A stretch of DNA of 64,000 nt, from contig NZ_JAGJBY010000001.1 of NCBI RefSeq assembly GCF_020010905.1, positions 4,546,001-4,610,000 on the forward strand. Direction: 5' to 3'. The notes beneath the pieces were generated by a model, which saw only the letters and a program-made list of their open reading frames with translations, was not told the origin of the DNA and did not search any database. Below, piece by piece: positions 1 through 7,855 of this stretch; positions within the stretch are counted from its first letter, which is position 1, and each line of letters opens with the position of its first letter. A program made the translations under genes and the position numbers. This DNA is from Streptomyces acidiscabies. Its GTDB lineage: Bacteria > Actinomycetota > Actinomycetes > Streptomycetales > Streptomycetaceae.

Positions 1-243
1 CGAGCCGTGGTCCAGGAACTGGCGGACGCCGTACTCCCGCGCGAGCGTGCGGACCACCCGCTGGAGGAAGCGGCGGTTGTTCAGCGCGAGCGCGCGCGTG
101 CTCGGGACGACCTTGTCGAGCTGCTCGCAGGCCGTCCGGTCCGCCGCGTAGTTGTCCTTGCCGCCCAGGTAGTGGTCGTACATCCGGGCCGCGGTGGGTA
201 CCGCCGCGTCGATGTCCATGGAGAGCCGTTCACCGGGCCGCAT
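1..243 (-). CDS. DUF574-family SAM-dependent methyltransferase, N-terminal part
   Basis: Only the first 81 codons lie in the window; the gene runs off the left edge. Translation from the ATG at 243 opens with MRPGERLSMDID and carries ARMYDHYLGGKDNYAADR, the hallmark of the actinobacterial S-adenosylmethionine methyltransferase family DUF574. The edge cuts the next conserved motif, read here as QFLDHGS where the family usually has QFLD(I/L)G(S/T)G, the start of the SAM-binding loop. Members are abundant in Streptomyces and their substrates are mostly unknown. The gene is divergent from the regulator at 446, and nothing links the two beyond the shared upstream region. Family call is confident; function beyond methyl transfer is not. 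Confidence 0.85.
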   Translation of the reverse strand, partial: MRPGERLSMDIDAAVPTAARMYDHYLGGKDNYAADRTACEQLDKVVPSTRALALNNRRFLQRVVRTLAREYGVRQFLDHGS

Positions 244-395
244 GCGTGTCCCCCCAGTCCTGCTCCGCCGGGGCGCGGAGGCGAACTCATCGTAGGGAAG
301 CGGGAATCGGGGGCGCCAGGGGTTCGGGCGGGGTTCCCTCAGAGGGGGTGCGGTCGGCGTGCGGAGTGGTGTGTCACCCGAAAGTGGACTATTCG

Positions 396-423
396 TCCAG
401 TAGCTGGATGTGTAGTCTGGATG
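396..423. promoter_or_regulatory. Candidate operator/promoter upstream of the YheO-type regulator
   Basis: The 202-bp divergent region 244-445 holds a short inverted repeat, TCCAG (396-400) and CTGGA (404-408). CTGGATG then recurs as a direct repeat at 404-410 and 417-423, just upstream of the regulator's ribosome binding site. The arrangement could be an autoregulatory site; arms are short, so this is a weak inference. Confidence 0.3.
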
Positions 424-445
424 GCAGAGGCGAGGGAGGCGGACG

Positions 446-1111
446 ATGGGAAGCGGGAGCAGGGATGCCGAGCGGGACGCGATTCTCGCGGCGCTGAGAC
501 CGGTCGTGGTCGGGCTCGTGGCGACGTTCGGGCCGGTGTGCGAAGCGGTGCTGCACGACTACCGGCGGCCCGAGCACTCGGTCGTGGCCGTCGCCGGTGA
601 GGTGACCGGGCGCGTGGTGGGGGCCGCGATGAGCGAGATCGGGCTGCGGGTGCTCGCCGGGGGCGACGAGGCGTCGGACGACCTGAACTACGTGACGCGC
701 ACGGTCGGGGGGAAGCTGGTGAAGTCGTCCACGATGGTGCTGCGGGACTCGGGGGGTACGGTCTTCGGCGCGCTGTGCGTGAACGTGGACATCACCGAGG
801 TCGCCAAGGTGCAGAACCTGCTCGGCGCGCTCGCCGGACCGGCCGTGTCGGTGCCCGAGACGCCGGTGACGACGTTCGAGCACGACATCGACTCGGTCGT
901 CGACGTCCTGGTCGACACGCATCTTCCCGCCCGCGAGGGCACCTGGTCCGACCTCGACCGCCCGCGCCGGCTGGAGCTGTTCCGGAGCCTCGACGCGCGG
1001 GGGGTGTTCGCCGTCCGGCACTCCGTGGAGCAGGTCGCGTCCCGGCTCGGGATCTCGCGGGCCTCGGCGTACAGCTATCTGTCCCAGGCGCGAGCGGAAG
1101 CGTCTCACTGA
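446..1111 (+). CDS. YheO/DauR-type transcriptional regulator (PAS-like plus HTH)
   Basis: A 221-residue protein with two parts. Residues about 10-130 match the YheO PAS-like domain (GPVCEAVLHDYRRPEHSVV, then FGALCVNVDIT). The C-terminal 60 residues, ending GISRASAYSYLSQAR, match the DauR-type helix-turn-helix. DauR itself controls D-arginine use in Pseudomonas; relatives commonly sit next to amino-acid catabolic genes. Here the next gene, 33 bp downstream, is a PLP-dependent hydroxy-amino-acid lyase, so the regulator probably senses a related amino acid and controls it. The ATG at 446 follows a GAGGGAGG ribosome binding site. Family call is good, ligand is inference. Confidence 0.85.
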   Translation: MGSGSRDAERDAILAALRPVVVGLVATFGPVCEAVLHDYRRPEHSVVAVAGEVTGRVVGAAMSEIGLRVLAGGDEASDDLNYVTRTVGGKLVKSSTMVLRDSGGTVFGALCVNVDITEVAKVQNLLGALAGPAVSVPETPVTTFEHDIDSVVDVLVDTHLPAREGTWSDLDRPRRLELFRSLDARGVFAVRHSVEQVASRLGISRASAYSYLSQARAEASH

Positions 1112-1144
1112 ATGCGCGGGAACGACTTGAGAGGTGGAGCACCC

Positions 1145-2122
1145 ATGACGACCACAGACCTGCCGATCAGCTTCGACGACGTCCGTGAGGCGGCTGCCCG
1201 TCTCAAAGGGGTCGCGCACCGGACCCCTGTCCTGCGTTCGCGGACGCTGGACGAGCTGGTCGGTGCCGAGGTGTACCTGAAGTGCGAGAACTTCCAGCGG
1301 ATCGGCGCGTTCAAGTTCCGGGGCGCCTACAACGCGGCGTCCCGGCTGACGCCGGAGCAGCTGGAGCGGGGGCTCGCCGCGTACTCCTCCGGCAACCACG
1401 CCCAGGCGGTCGCCCTCGCCGCGCGTGAACTCGGTACGACAGCCGTGATCCTCATGCCGGAGGACGCGCCGCGCTCCAAGATGGAGGCGACGGCCGGGTA
1501 CGGCGCCGAGATCGTCACGTACGACCGGTACACCGGCGACCGCGAGGCCATCAGCGAGGCCCTCGCGGCGGAGCGTGGCCTGACCCTGATCCCGCCCTAC
1601 AACCACCCCCACGTGATGGCGGGCCAGGGCACGGCCGCGCTCGAACTCCTCGAAGAGGTCGGCGAGCTGGACGCCCTCCTCGTGCCGGTCGGCGGCGGCG
1701 GACTGATCGCCGGGTGCGCCACCGCGGTGAAGGGGCTCTCCCCGGACACCCGGGTGATCGGCGTCGAACCCGAGGCCAGCGACGACACGAAGCGGTCCCT
1801 GGAGGCCGGCCACCGTGTCAGCGTCCCGATCCCGCGCACGATCGCCGACGGACAGGCACTGGACACGCCGGGGGATCTGACGTTCGCGGTGATCCAGCGC
1901 TTGGTGGACGCCGTGGAACTCGTCTCGGACGACGAGATCAGGACGGCGATGCGGTTCGCGTTCGAGCGGCTGAAGATCGTGGTGGAACCGAGCGGGGCGA
2001 CTCCGCTGGCGGCGCTGCTCGCGGGGCGGGTGGAGGGGGCGTCCGGGAGGGTCGGGGTGATCGTGTCGGGCGGGAATGTGGATGCGGAGAGGTTCGCGGG
2101 GTTGTGCGGGGGAGGGGCGTGA
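1145..2122 (+). CDS. PLP-dependent threonine/serine dehydratase-like or 3-hydroxyaspartate ammonia-lyase
   Basis: 325 residues of fold-type II PLP enzyme. Lys57 in GAFKFRGAYN is the expected Schiff-base lysine, SSGNHAQ is the substrate-carboxylate loop, and VPVGGGGLIAG is the glycine-rich phosphate-binding loop. There is no ACT regulatory domain, so it is a catabolic-type enzyme. Its length suits threo-3-hydroxyaspartate ammonia-lyase, serine racemase and short threonine dehydratases, which sequence reading cannot separate. The start at 1145 is preceded by GAGAGGTGGA; an upstream in-frame start at 1112 has no such signal and lies directly against the regulator's stop. It is probably co-transcribed with the DauR-type regulator. 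Confidence 0.85.
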   Translation: MTTTDLPISFDDVREAAARLKGVAHRTPVLRSRTLDELVGAEVYLKCENFQRIGAFKFRGAYNAASRLTPEQLERGLAAYSSGNHAQAVALAARELGTTAVILMPEDAPRSKMEATAGYGAEIVTYDRYTGDREAISEALAAERGLTLIPPYNHPHVMAGQGTAALELLEEVGELDALLVPVGGGGLIAGCATAVKGLSPDTRVIGVEPEASDDTKRSLEAGHRVSVPIPRTIADGQALDTPGDLTFAVIQRLVDAVELVSDDEIRTAMRFAFERLKIVVEPSGATPLAALLAGRVEGASGRVGVIVSGGNVDAERFAGLCGGGA

Positions 2123-2236
2123 AGGGACGTTCGCGTTGGTGACGCACCCTATTTGTACCCCCCTCCGTTCCCCCGAATGGCGGCCCCCACTGGACAGGCG
2201 GACCATGAAGACGTAAGGCCGGAAGGGAGGAGCGTC

Positions 2237-2596
2237 ATGCTGGAGATGAAGACGCTCGACAAGCCCGACGAACGGCGCGATTTCCCGCGCGGTCACCTCG
2301 AAGCCGTCCACCTCACGGGGCTCGACTTCGCCGTGGCGACGTTCGAGCCGGGCTGGCGCTGGTCCGAGTCGGTGGCACCCCTCGCGGGCACGGACAGCTG
2401 CGAGATCCACCACAACGGTTACGTCGTCCAGGGCCGCATGCACATCCGGATGGACGACGGCGGCGAGGGCGAGGTCGGCCCCGGTGACGTGTTCGTCTGC
2501 CCGCCCGGGCACGACGCGTGGGTGGTGGGCGACGACCAGGTCATCGTGTACGACTTCGCGGGCTCGATGGCGAAGGAGTACGCGAAGGCGGACTAG
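2237..2596 (+). CDS. Small cupin-domain protein
   Basis: 119 residues forming a single double-stranded beta-helix: GTDSCEIHHNGYVVQGRMHIRM followed by GEGEVGPGDVFVCPPGHDAWV covers the two cupin motifs, with histidines at the usual metal-ligand places. The ATG at 2237 follows a strong GGAAGGGAGGAG. Such stand-alone cupins bind small ligands or act as simple metal enzymes; nothing here sets the substrate. It stands alone between the lyase gene and a convergent VWA-protein gene whose stop is 22 bp away. Confidence 0.8.
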   Translation: MLEMKTLDKPDERRDFPRGHLEAVHLTGLDFAVATFEPGWRWSESVAPLAGTDSCEIHHNGYVVQGRMHIRMDDGGEGEVGPGDVFVCPPGHDAWVVGDDQVIVYDFAGSMAKEYAKAD

Positions 2597-2617
2597 CAGA
2601 GGGAGCGCAGAGGGAGG

Positions 2618-3967
2618 TCAGACCGGGAGCAACCGGCTCACCAGGTCGCCGAGTTGGCGGGCGGTGCGGCACTCGTGCATCGCGACCAGCTCGGCGTACT
2701 CGGGGGCGGCCGAGTCCCCCGTACCCCACAGCGAACGGGGCTCGGGGTTCAGCCAGTGCACGCGCCGCGCGCGTCCGGCGATCTCGCGGACCGCCGCGAG
2801 GTTCGGGTCGCTCATGTTGGTGCGGGCGTCGCCGAGGACGAAGACGGTGGTGCGCGGGGTCAGCGTGAGGCCGTACCGCTCGGCGAACTCGCCCAGCGCG
2901 GCGCCGTAGTCGCTGCTGCCGTGCCACCGCGTGAGGTCGGCCTCGGCCCGGATGACCGCACCGAGCCCCGCCGGGTCGGCGGCCCCGTGCCGCAGGAGGC
3001 CGGTCACCTCGTCGATCCGGTTGACGAACGCGAAGACACGGACCTTCGAGAACTGGTCGTGGAGGGCCTGCACGAGCAGCATCGTGAAGTCGGAGAACCC
3101 GGACACGGACCCCGACACATCGCAGAGCAGGACCAGTTCGGGCCGGACGGACCGCCGCCGGCGCAGCACCGGACGTACGGGAACCCCGCCCGTGGACAGC
3201 GAGGCCCGCAGCGTACGCCGCAGATCGATCGTCCCCCGCGAAGCACGCCGCCGCCGAGCCGCCAGCCGCGTCGCGAGCTTGCGCGCCAACGGCTGCACCG
3301 TACGCCGCAGTTCGGCGAGCCGATCGCGCCCGGCGTACAGAAAGTCCACCCGGTCCGCGCTGGGCGCCACCGCGCGCCGCGCGATCATCTCCCGCCCCCG
3401 CCGCTCGGCCACCCGGCGCCGCGCCTCGGCGGCCACCAGTGCGCGGAACTCCTCGATGCGCCGCCGGAGTTCGTCTTCGAGGAGCCGGTCGGCGAACCCC
3501 GTACCGGCACCCCGCGAGCGCACGTCGTCGCGGACCCGCGCCAACAGGGTCTGGGGACGCAGCCGTTCGAGGGTCTGGTGCGCCGACCACCCGTCCGACC
3601 CCGGCGAACGCCCGTACCCGCCAAGGGCGTCGACCGCCTCGACGGCCAACTGCCCCAGCGCCGCGTCGTCGTTGTCCGCGAGGGCCTCCGCGAGCCGCTC
3701 CCGCAGCGACTCCCGGTCGCCCGGCGCCTGCCCCGGCGCCCCGACGGAGCGCGGGAAGTACAGGTCGAAGACGGCGTCGAACACAGCCCGTTGCCCCGCC
3801 GTGTGCAGCAGGGTCGCCGCGAGCCCCTCCCGCAGCACCTCGCGGTCGTCGAAGCCGAGCACGGCCAGCGCCTCGGCCGCGTCGACGGTCTCGCCGGTCC
3901 CGACGGACACCCCGTGCTCGCGCAGCACGCCGACGAACCCGGCGAGCCGAGCGGCGACGTCGTTCAC
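2618..3967 (-). CDS. VWA domain protein of the CoxE type
   Basis: 449 residues. The C-terminal half is a von Willebrand factor A domain with a complete MIDAS: LLCDVSGSVSGFSDF (DxSxS, near residue 280), the conserved threonine region near SSDYGAALGEF, and TVFVLGDARTN for the third loop. The N-terminal half is helical and charged, as in CoxE proteins. CoxE partners with MoxR AAA ATPases to insert metals or remodel client enzymes, classically molybdenum hydroxylases. Its ATG overlaps the stop of the upstream moxR gene by 4 bp, so the two are translationally coupled. No oxidoreductase client other than LutABC lies in the operon. Confidence 0.88.
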   Translation of the reverse strand: MNDVAARLAGFVGVLREHGVSVGTGETVDAAEALAVLGFDDREVLREGLAATLLHTAGQRAVFDAVFDLYFPRSVGAPGQAPGDRESLRERLAEALADNDDAALGQLAVEAVDALGGYGRSPGSDGWSAHQTLERLRPQTLLARVRDDVRSRGAGTGFADRLLEDELRRRIEEFRALVAAEARRRVAERRGREMIARRAVAPSADRVDFLYAGRDRLAELRRTVQPLARKLATRLAARRRRASRGTIDLRRTLRASLSTGGVPVRPVLRRRRSVRPELVLLCDVSGSVSGFSDFTMLLVQALHDQFSKVRVFAFVNRIDEVTGLLRHGAADPAGLGAVIRAEADLTRWHGSSDYGAALGEFAERYGLTLTPRTTVFVLGDARTNMSDPNLAAVREIAGRARRVHWLNPEPRSLWGTGDSAAPEYAELVAMHECRTARQLGDLVSRLLPV

Positions 3968-4848
3968 ACCGCGTCCAGGTCGAGCTTGGCGGCGGCCTTC
4001 AGGATGTCGTCCTGGTGCTTGAGGACGACCCCGAGGGTCTCGCGCACGACGGTCTCGTCCAGCGTGTCCGCGCCGAGCGCGAGCAGCGTGCGCGCCCAGT
4101 CGACGGTCTCCGCGACCGAGGGCGCCTTGCGCAGGTCCATCGCCCGCAGCGCCCCCACGACCCGCACCACGGACGCGGCCAGCGCCTCCTCCACGCCGGG
4201 CACCTTCAGCCGGACGATCCGCCGCTCCAGATCCTCCTCCGGGAACCCGATATGGAGGAACAGGCAGCGCCGCCGCAGCGCCTCGGACAGCTCACGGCTG
4301 GCGTTGGAGGTGAGGACGACGAACGGCCGGTGCGTCGCGGTGACGGTCCCCAGCTCCGGGACGGTGACCTGGAAGTCGCTGAGCACCTCCAGGAGCAGCC
4401 CCTCCACCTCGACGTCCGCCTTGTCGGTCTCGTCGATCAGCAGCACCTTGCGCGCGTCCCCGCGGATCGCCGCCAGCAGAGGCCGGGGGAGGAGGAACTC
4501 CTCGCTGAAGATGTCGGTCCGCGCCTCGTCCCACGTCTGGTCGCGCCCGGCGCTGATCCGCAGCAACTGCTTCGCGTGGTTCCACTCGTACAGCGCGCGG
4601 GACTCGTCGATCCCCTCGTAGCACTGGAGCCGGACCAGTTCGGCGCCGCCCACCGCCGCGACCGCCTTCGCCAGCTCCGTCTTCCCGACCCCGGCCGGAC
4701 CCTCGACGAGCAGCGGCTTGCCGAGGCGGTCGGCGAGGAAGACGGTCGTGGCGATCGCCGGGGAGGCGAGGTACCCGGCCTCGGCGAGGCGGGCGGAGAC
4801 GTCGTCGACGGACGTGAACAAGGGGGCCTCCGGCAGGAGAGGCGGCAC
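3964..4848 (-). CDS. MoxR-family AAA+ ATPase
   Basis: 294 residues with Walker A GPAGVGKTE at about 50-58, Walker B KVLLIDETDKAD near 135 and the sensor segment FVVLTSNASRELSEALRRRC, all typical of MoxR chaperone ATPases. It starts at a GTG (4848) only 8 bp after the lutC stop; its AGGAG site overlaps that stop region, so it reads as the fourth gene of the lut operon. With the CoxE-like protein downstream it should form an ATPase/VWA remodelling pair. The client is unknown; the operon suggests, but does not prove, the iron-sulfur Lut complex. Confidence 0.9.
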   Translation of the reverse strand: MPPLLPEAPLFTSVDDVSARLAEAGYLASPAIATTVFLADRLGKPLLVEGPAGVGKTELAKAVAAVGGAELVRLQCYEGIDESRALYEWNHAKQLLRISAGRDQTWDEARTDIFSEEFLLPRPLLAAIRGDARKVLLIDETDKADVEVEGLLLEVLSDFQVTVPELGTVTATHRPFVVLTSNASRELSEALRRRCLFLHIGFPEEDLERRIVRLKVPGVEEALAASVVRVVGALRAMDLRKAPSVAETVDWARTLLALGADTLDETVVRETLGVVLKHQDDILKAAAKLDLDAV

Positions 4849-4856
4849 GGACGCTC

Positions 4857-5516
4857 CTATCTAAGCGCTTGTTCACCACCGTTGTCACTGCTTACCAGGA
4901 TCACTTCCAGCGTCCGGGGCCCGTGCACACCCTCGACCCGGTCCAGCTCGATGTCACTCGTCGCCGACGGACCCGAGATCCAGGTCAACGGCCGCAAGGG
5001 GTCCAGCCGTTCGAGTGCCTGCGGTACGGAGGACACGACCTGATCCGGCACGCGGACGACGCAGATGTGGTGGTCGGGGATGAGGGTGATCCGGCGTCGT
5101 CCCTGGCCAGGACTGCCGTCCAGGACGATCGTGCCGGTCTCGGCGATGGCGAGAGCGCAGCCGGTGATCACGCTCTCGATCTTGTCGAGGTAGGCAGGCG
5201 TGTTGGCGGCGCGATCGTGGATGCGTACCGGGTCGGCGGAGGCCAGCCAGTGCGGAGGCAGGCCGGGAGGCACCAGGACATGTTCGGAACCCCGCGCGGA
5301 GAGCAGTCGCATGATCAGATCGTCGAGTTCTTGCTCTTCCGTCCGGTGCACGATCGCCCGATAATCCGCCAGATTCTCCGCCAGCAGCTCGACACACTCC
5401 GCCGGACTCAGCCCCCCGTGCTCCCGCAGATACCCCCGCTCCACCGGCGCATCGTCACGCGGCACATCCGCCAGTGCGCGACGCACTCGCCCCAACACCC
5501 GTTCCCTGCTGCTCAC
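4857..5516 (-). CDS. lutC: LutC: lactate utilisation protein C
   Basis: 219 residues of the LutC/YkgG family (Pfam DUF162/LUD domain). Recognisable segments are the N-terminal SSRERVLGRVRRAL, ERGYLREHG, ITGCALAIAETGTIVLDGSP and the C-terminal SATSDIELDRVEGVHGPR. LutABC together oxidise L-lactate to pyruvate using iron-sulfur clusters. The start chosen is the GTG at 5516, which overlaps the lutB stop as GTGA; an in-frame ATG nine codons upstream would run into lutB. The stop at 4857 is followed closely by moxR. Confidence 0.93.
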   Translation of the reverse strand: MSSRERVLGRVRRALADVPRDDAPVERGYLREHGGLSPAECVELLAENLADYRAIVHRTEEQELDDLIMRLLSARGSEHVLVPPGLPPHWLASADPVRIHDRAANTPAYLDKIESVITGCALAIAETGTIVLDGSPGQGRRRITLIPDHHICVVRVPDQVVSSVPQALERLDPLRPLTWISGPSATSDIELDRVEGVHGPRTLEVILVSSDNGGEQALR

Positions 5517-6982
5517 TTCGCGCCCCCTCGGGTCCGCTGCCACCAGTCACGGAACGGCTCGACGGGAACCGTCGGCAGATCCCGCGTCCCGCTCCACGCC
5601 TTGCCGGGCCCGGGCAGCGTCCGGGGATGGAACCGCCGGCTCCGCGAAGCGACCCGCTGCCCCGCCCGCAGCGCACCGGCCCGCCCGAAGGCCCACCCCG
5701 CCGCCCGCATCGCGGCCCGCTCGGCGGCATGCCCCTTCGCGGGCTTCAGCACGACCCGGTTCCCCTCCCGCACGACCGGCCCGCCCTGCACGACCCGCTC
5801 CCGCAGATGCACCAGCACCTCGGGGATGTCGATGGCGACCGGGCACACCTCGTAACAGGCCCCGCACAACGACGACGCGTACGGCAGCGAGGCGTCGATC
5901 TCGCTTGCCGTGCCCCGGAGTTGGGGACTGAGGATCGCGCCGATCGGCCCCGGATACACCGAGCCGTAGGCGTGCCCCCCGGCCCGCTCGTACACCGGGC
6001 ACACGTTCAGGCACGCCGAGCAGCGGATGCACCGCAGCGCCTGCCGTCCGACCTCGTCGGCGAGGGTGTCGCTGCGCCCGTTGTCCAGCAGGACGAGGTG
6101 GAAGACGCGCGGCCCGTCGCCGTCCGTCGTACCCGTCCAGGTACTCGTGTACGGGTTCATGCGCTCGGCCGTCGACGAACGCGGCAGGGTCTGGAGGAAG
6201 ACCTCCAGGTCCTGCCAGGTCGGGACGATCTTCTCGATGCCGACGACCGAGATCAGCGTCTCGGGGAGGGTCAGGCACATCCGGCCGTTGCCCTCGGACT
6301 CGACGACGACGAGAGTGCCGGTGTCGGCGACCATGAAGTTCGCGCCGGAGACGCCGACCTTGGCCCGCAGGAACTTCTCCCGCAGGTGCAGCCGGGCCGC
6401 CTCGGCGAGTTCGGCGGGCGTGTCGGTGAGGCCCTCGGGCGCCGGGCGGCCCCACTCGCTCATCTCGGCGCGGAAGATGTCCCGGATCTCACCCCGGTTG
6501 CGGTGGATCGCCGGGACGAGGATGTGCGAGGGCCGGTCCTTGCCCAACTGGACGATCAGCTCGGCGAGATCGGTCTCGTACGCGTGGATGCCCTCCGCTT
6601 CGAGCGCCTCGTTGAGGCCGATCTCCTGCGTGGCCATCGACTTGACCTTGACGACCTCCGACTCGCCGGTCTCCTTGACCAGTTGGGTGACGATCCGGTT
6701 CGCCTCGTCGGCGTCGGCCGCCCAGTGCACGGTGCCACCCGCAGCCTGGACCGACTCCTCCAACTGGACGAGATACCGGTCGAGATGGCGCAGCGTGTGG
6801 TCCTTGATCTGCTTGCCCGCCTCGCGCAGCTCGGCCCAGTCCGACACCTCGGCGACGGCCTTGGCGCGCTTGGCGCGGATCGTGTGCGTGGCGTGGCGCA
6901 GGTTCCCGCGCAGGGTCGCGTTGCCGACGGCCTCCTTCGCGGCCACCGGGAACGCCGGCATCCCTACGAACGTTCCACTCAT
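5513..6982 (-). CDS. lutB: LutB: iron-sulfur lactate utilisation protein B
   Basis: 489 residues. The N-terminal part is a LUD domain (GVSGANFMVADTGTLVVVESEGN). It is followed by two [4Fe-4S] ferredoxin-type motifs, CIRCSACLNVCPVY near residue 320 and CGACYEVCPVAI near residue 372, then a basic C-terminal tail. This order matches LutB/YkgF. The ATG at 6982 overlaps the lutA stop (ATGA), so lutA and lutB are translationally coupled. It should act with LutA and LutC as a membrane-associated or cytoplasmic L-lactate dehydrogenase complex feeding electrons to the respiratory chain. Confidence 0.95.
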   Translation of the reverse strand: MSGTFVGMPAFPVAAKEAVGNATLRGNLRHATHTIRAKRAKAVAEVSDWAELREAGKQIKDHTLRHLDRYLVQLEESVQAAGGTVHWAADADEANRIVTQLVKETGESEVVKVKSMATQEIGLNEALEAEGIHAYETDLAELIVQLGKDRPSHILVPAIHRNRGEIRDIFRAEMSEWGRPAPEGLTDTPAELAEAARLHLREKFLRAKVGVSGANFMVADTGTLVVVESEGNGRMCLTLPETLISVVGIEKIVPTWQDLEVFLQTLPRSSTAERMNPYTSTWTGTTDGDGPRVFHLVLLDNGRSDTLADEVGRQALRCIRCSACLNVCPVYERAGGHAYGSVYPGPIGAILSPQLRGTASEIDASLPYASSLCGACYEVCPVAIDIPEVLVHLRERVVQGGPVVREGNRVVLKPAKGHAAERAAMRAAGWAFGRAGALRAGQRVASRSRRFHPRTLPGPGKAWSGTRDLPTVPVEPFRDWWQRTRGGAK

Positions 6983-7734
6983 ACGGCGGGTTCCTCCTCC
7001 GTGCTCGCCAGGATCTCCGCGATGTGCACCGGCCGCATGCCGGTCTTCAGCCGGGTCATCGTCCCCCCGATGTGCATGAGACACGAGTTGTCGGCGGCGC
7101 ACAGCACCTCCGCGCCGGTCGACGCGGCGTTGCGGACCTTGTCCGCGCCCATCGCCGCCGAGACGTCGGAGTTCTTCATCGCGAAGGTCCCCCCGAACCC
7201 GCAGCACTCCTCCGCCCCCGGCAGCTCCACCAGCTCAAGTCCCTTGACGGCCTTGAGGAGTTGGTACGGCCGCCCGCCGAGCCCGAGGCTGCGCAGCCCG
7301 TGGCAGGTCGGGTGGTAGGTCACCGTGTGCGGGTAGTAGGCCCCCACGTCGGTCACCCCCAGCACGTCCACCAGGAACTCCGTCAGCTCGTACGTCTTCG
7401 GCACGACCGGCGCGAGCACGGTGGCCAGCGAGTCGCCCCGGCCCTCCGCCCGCGCCCGCTCGCCCATCCGGGGATACAGCTCCCGCACCATCGCCCCGCA
7501 CGACCCGGACGGGGTGACGATCGCGTCGTACCCCCCGAAGACATCGGAGAACTTCCGGGCCAGCGGTTCCGCCTGATGCCGGTACCCGGTGTTGTAGTGG
7601 GCCTGCCCGCAGCACGTCTGCGCCATCGGGAAGTCCACGTCGACGCCCAGCCTGGACAGGAGCTTCACCACGGCCCGGCCGGTGTCCGGATACAGCGTGT
7701 CGTTGACACAGGTCAGGAACAGAGCGACACGCAT
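6979..7734 (-). CDS. lutA: LutA: CCG-domain lactate utilisation protein A
   Basis: 251 residues with two cysteine-rich CCG domains, TCCGQAHYNTGY (near 41) and ECCGFGGTF (near 178), plus HPTCHGLR and LCAADNSCLMHIGG, as in LutA/YkgE and the glycolate oxidase GlcF/heterodisulfide reductase fold. First gene of lutA-lutB-lutC-moxR-coxE. A GAGGAG site precedes the ATG at 7734, and a LutR-type palindrome lies 20-30 bp upstream of the start, so lactate induction by a GntR-type LutR encoded elsewhere is the likely control. Confidence 0.95.
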   Translation of the reverse strand: MRVALFLTCVNDTLYPDTGRAVVKLLSRLGVDVDFPMAQTCCGQAHYNTGYRHQAEPLARKFSDVFGGYDAIVTPSGSCGAMVRELYPRMGERARAEGRGDSLATVLAPVVPKTYELTEFLVDVLGVTDVGAYYPHTVTYHPTCHGLRSLGLGGRPYQLLKAVKGLELVELPGAEECCGFGGTFAMKNSDVSAAMGADKVRNAASTGAEVLCAADNSCLMHIGGTMTRLKTGMRPVHIAEILASTEEEPAV

Positions 7735-7753
7735 CGCAGCTCCTCGGGGTCAG

Positions 7754-7764
7754 TCATCGGATGA
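7754..7764. promoter_or_regulatory. LutR-type operator upstream of lutA
   Basis: TCATCGGATGA is a perfect palindrome of form TCATC-N-GATGA. That is, from memory, the motif described for the GntR-family lactate repressor LutR of Bacillus subtilis. It lies 20 bp upstream of the lutA ATG, where a bound repressor would block transcription. No lutR gene is present in the window. Confidence 0.6.
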
Positions 7765-7801
7765 GTGCAGGGTAGTCGGAGACGGGGCGGGAGGGGAGAA
7801 G

Positions 7802-7837
7802 GGGTGGGGTGCGGTCCTGAGGATGCGCACCCCACCC
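7802..7837 (-). terminator. Terminator hairpin downstream of rhaB
   Basis: GGGTGGGGTGCG (7802-7813) and CGCACCCCACCC (7826-7837) are perfect 12-bp inverted arms around a 12-nt loop, starting 19 bp past the rhaB stop. No U-tract is visible, as is common in high-GC actinobacteria. It separates the rhamnose operon from the lut operon. Confidence 0.75.
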
Positions 7838-7855
7838 GGTCTGCGGGAGTGCCCC

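Noticed and set aside
389..2512. A 707-codon minus-strand frame across the regulator and lyase genes
   Set aside because: Both plus-strand genes have clear family motifs and ribosome binding sites; the opposite frame is Arg/His/Asp-rich shadow sequence.
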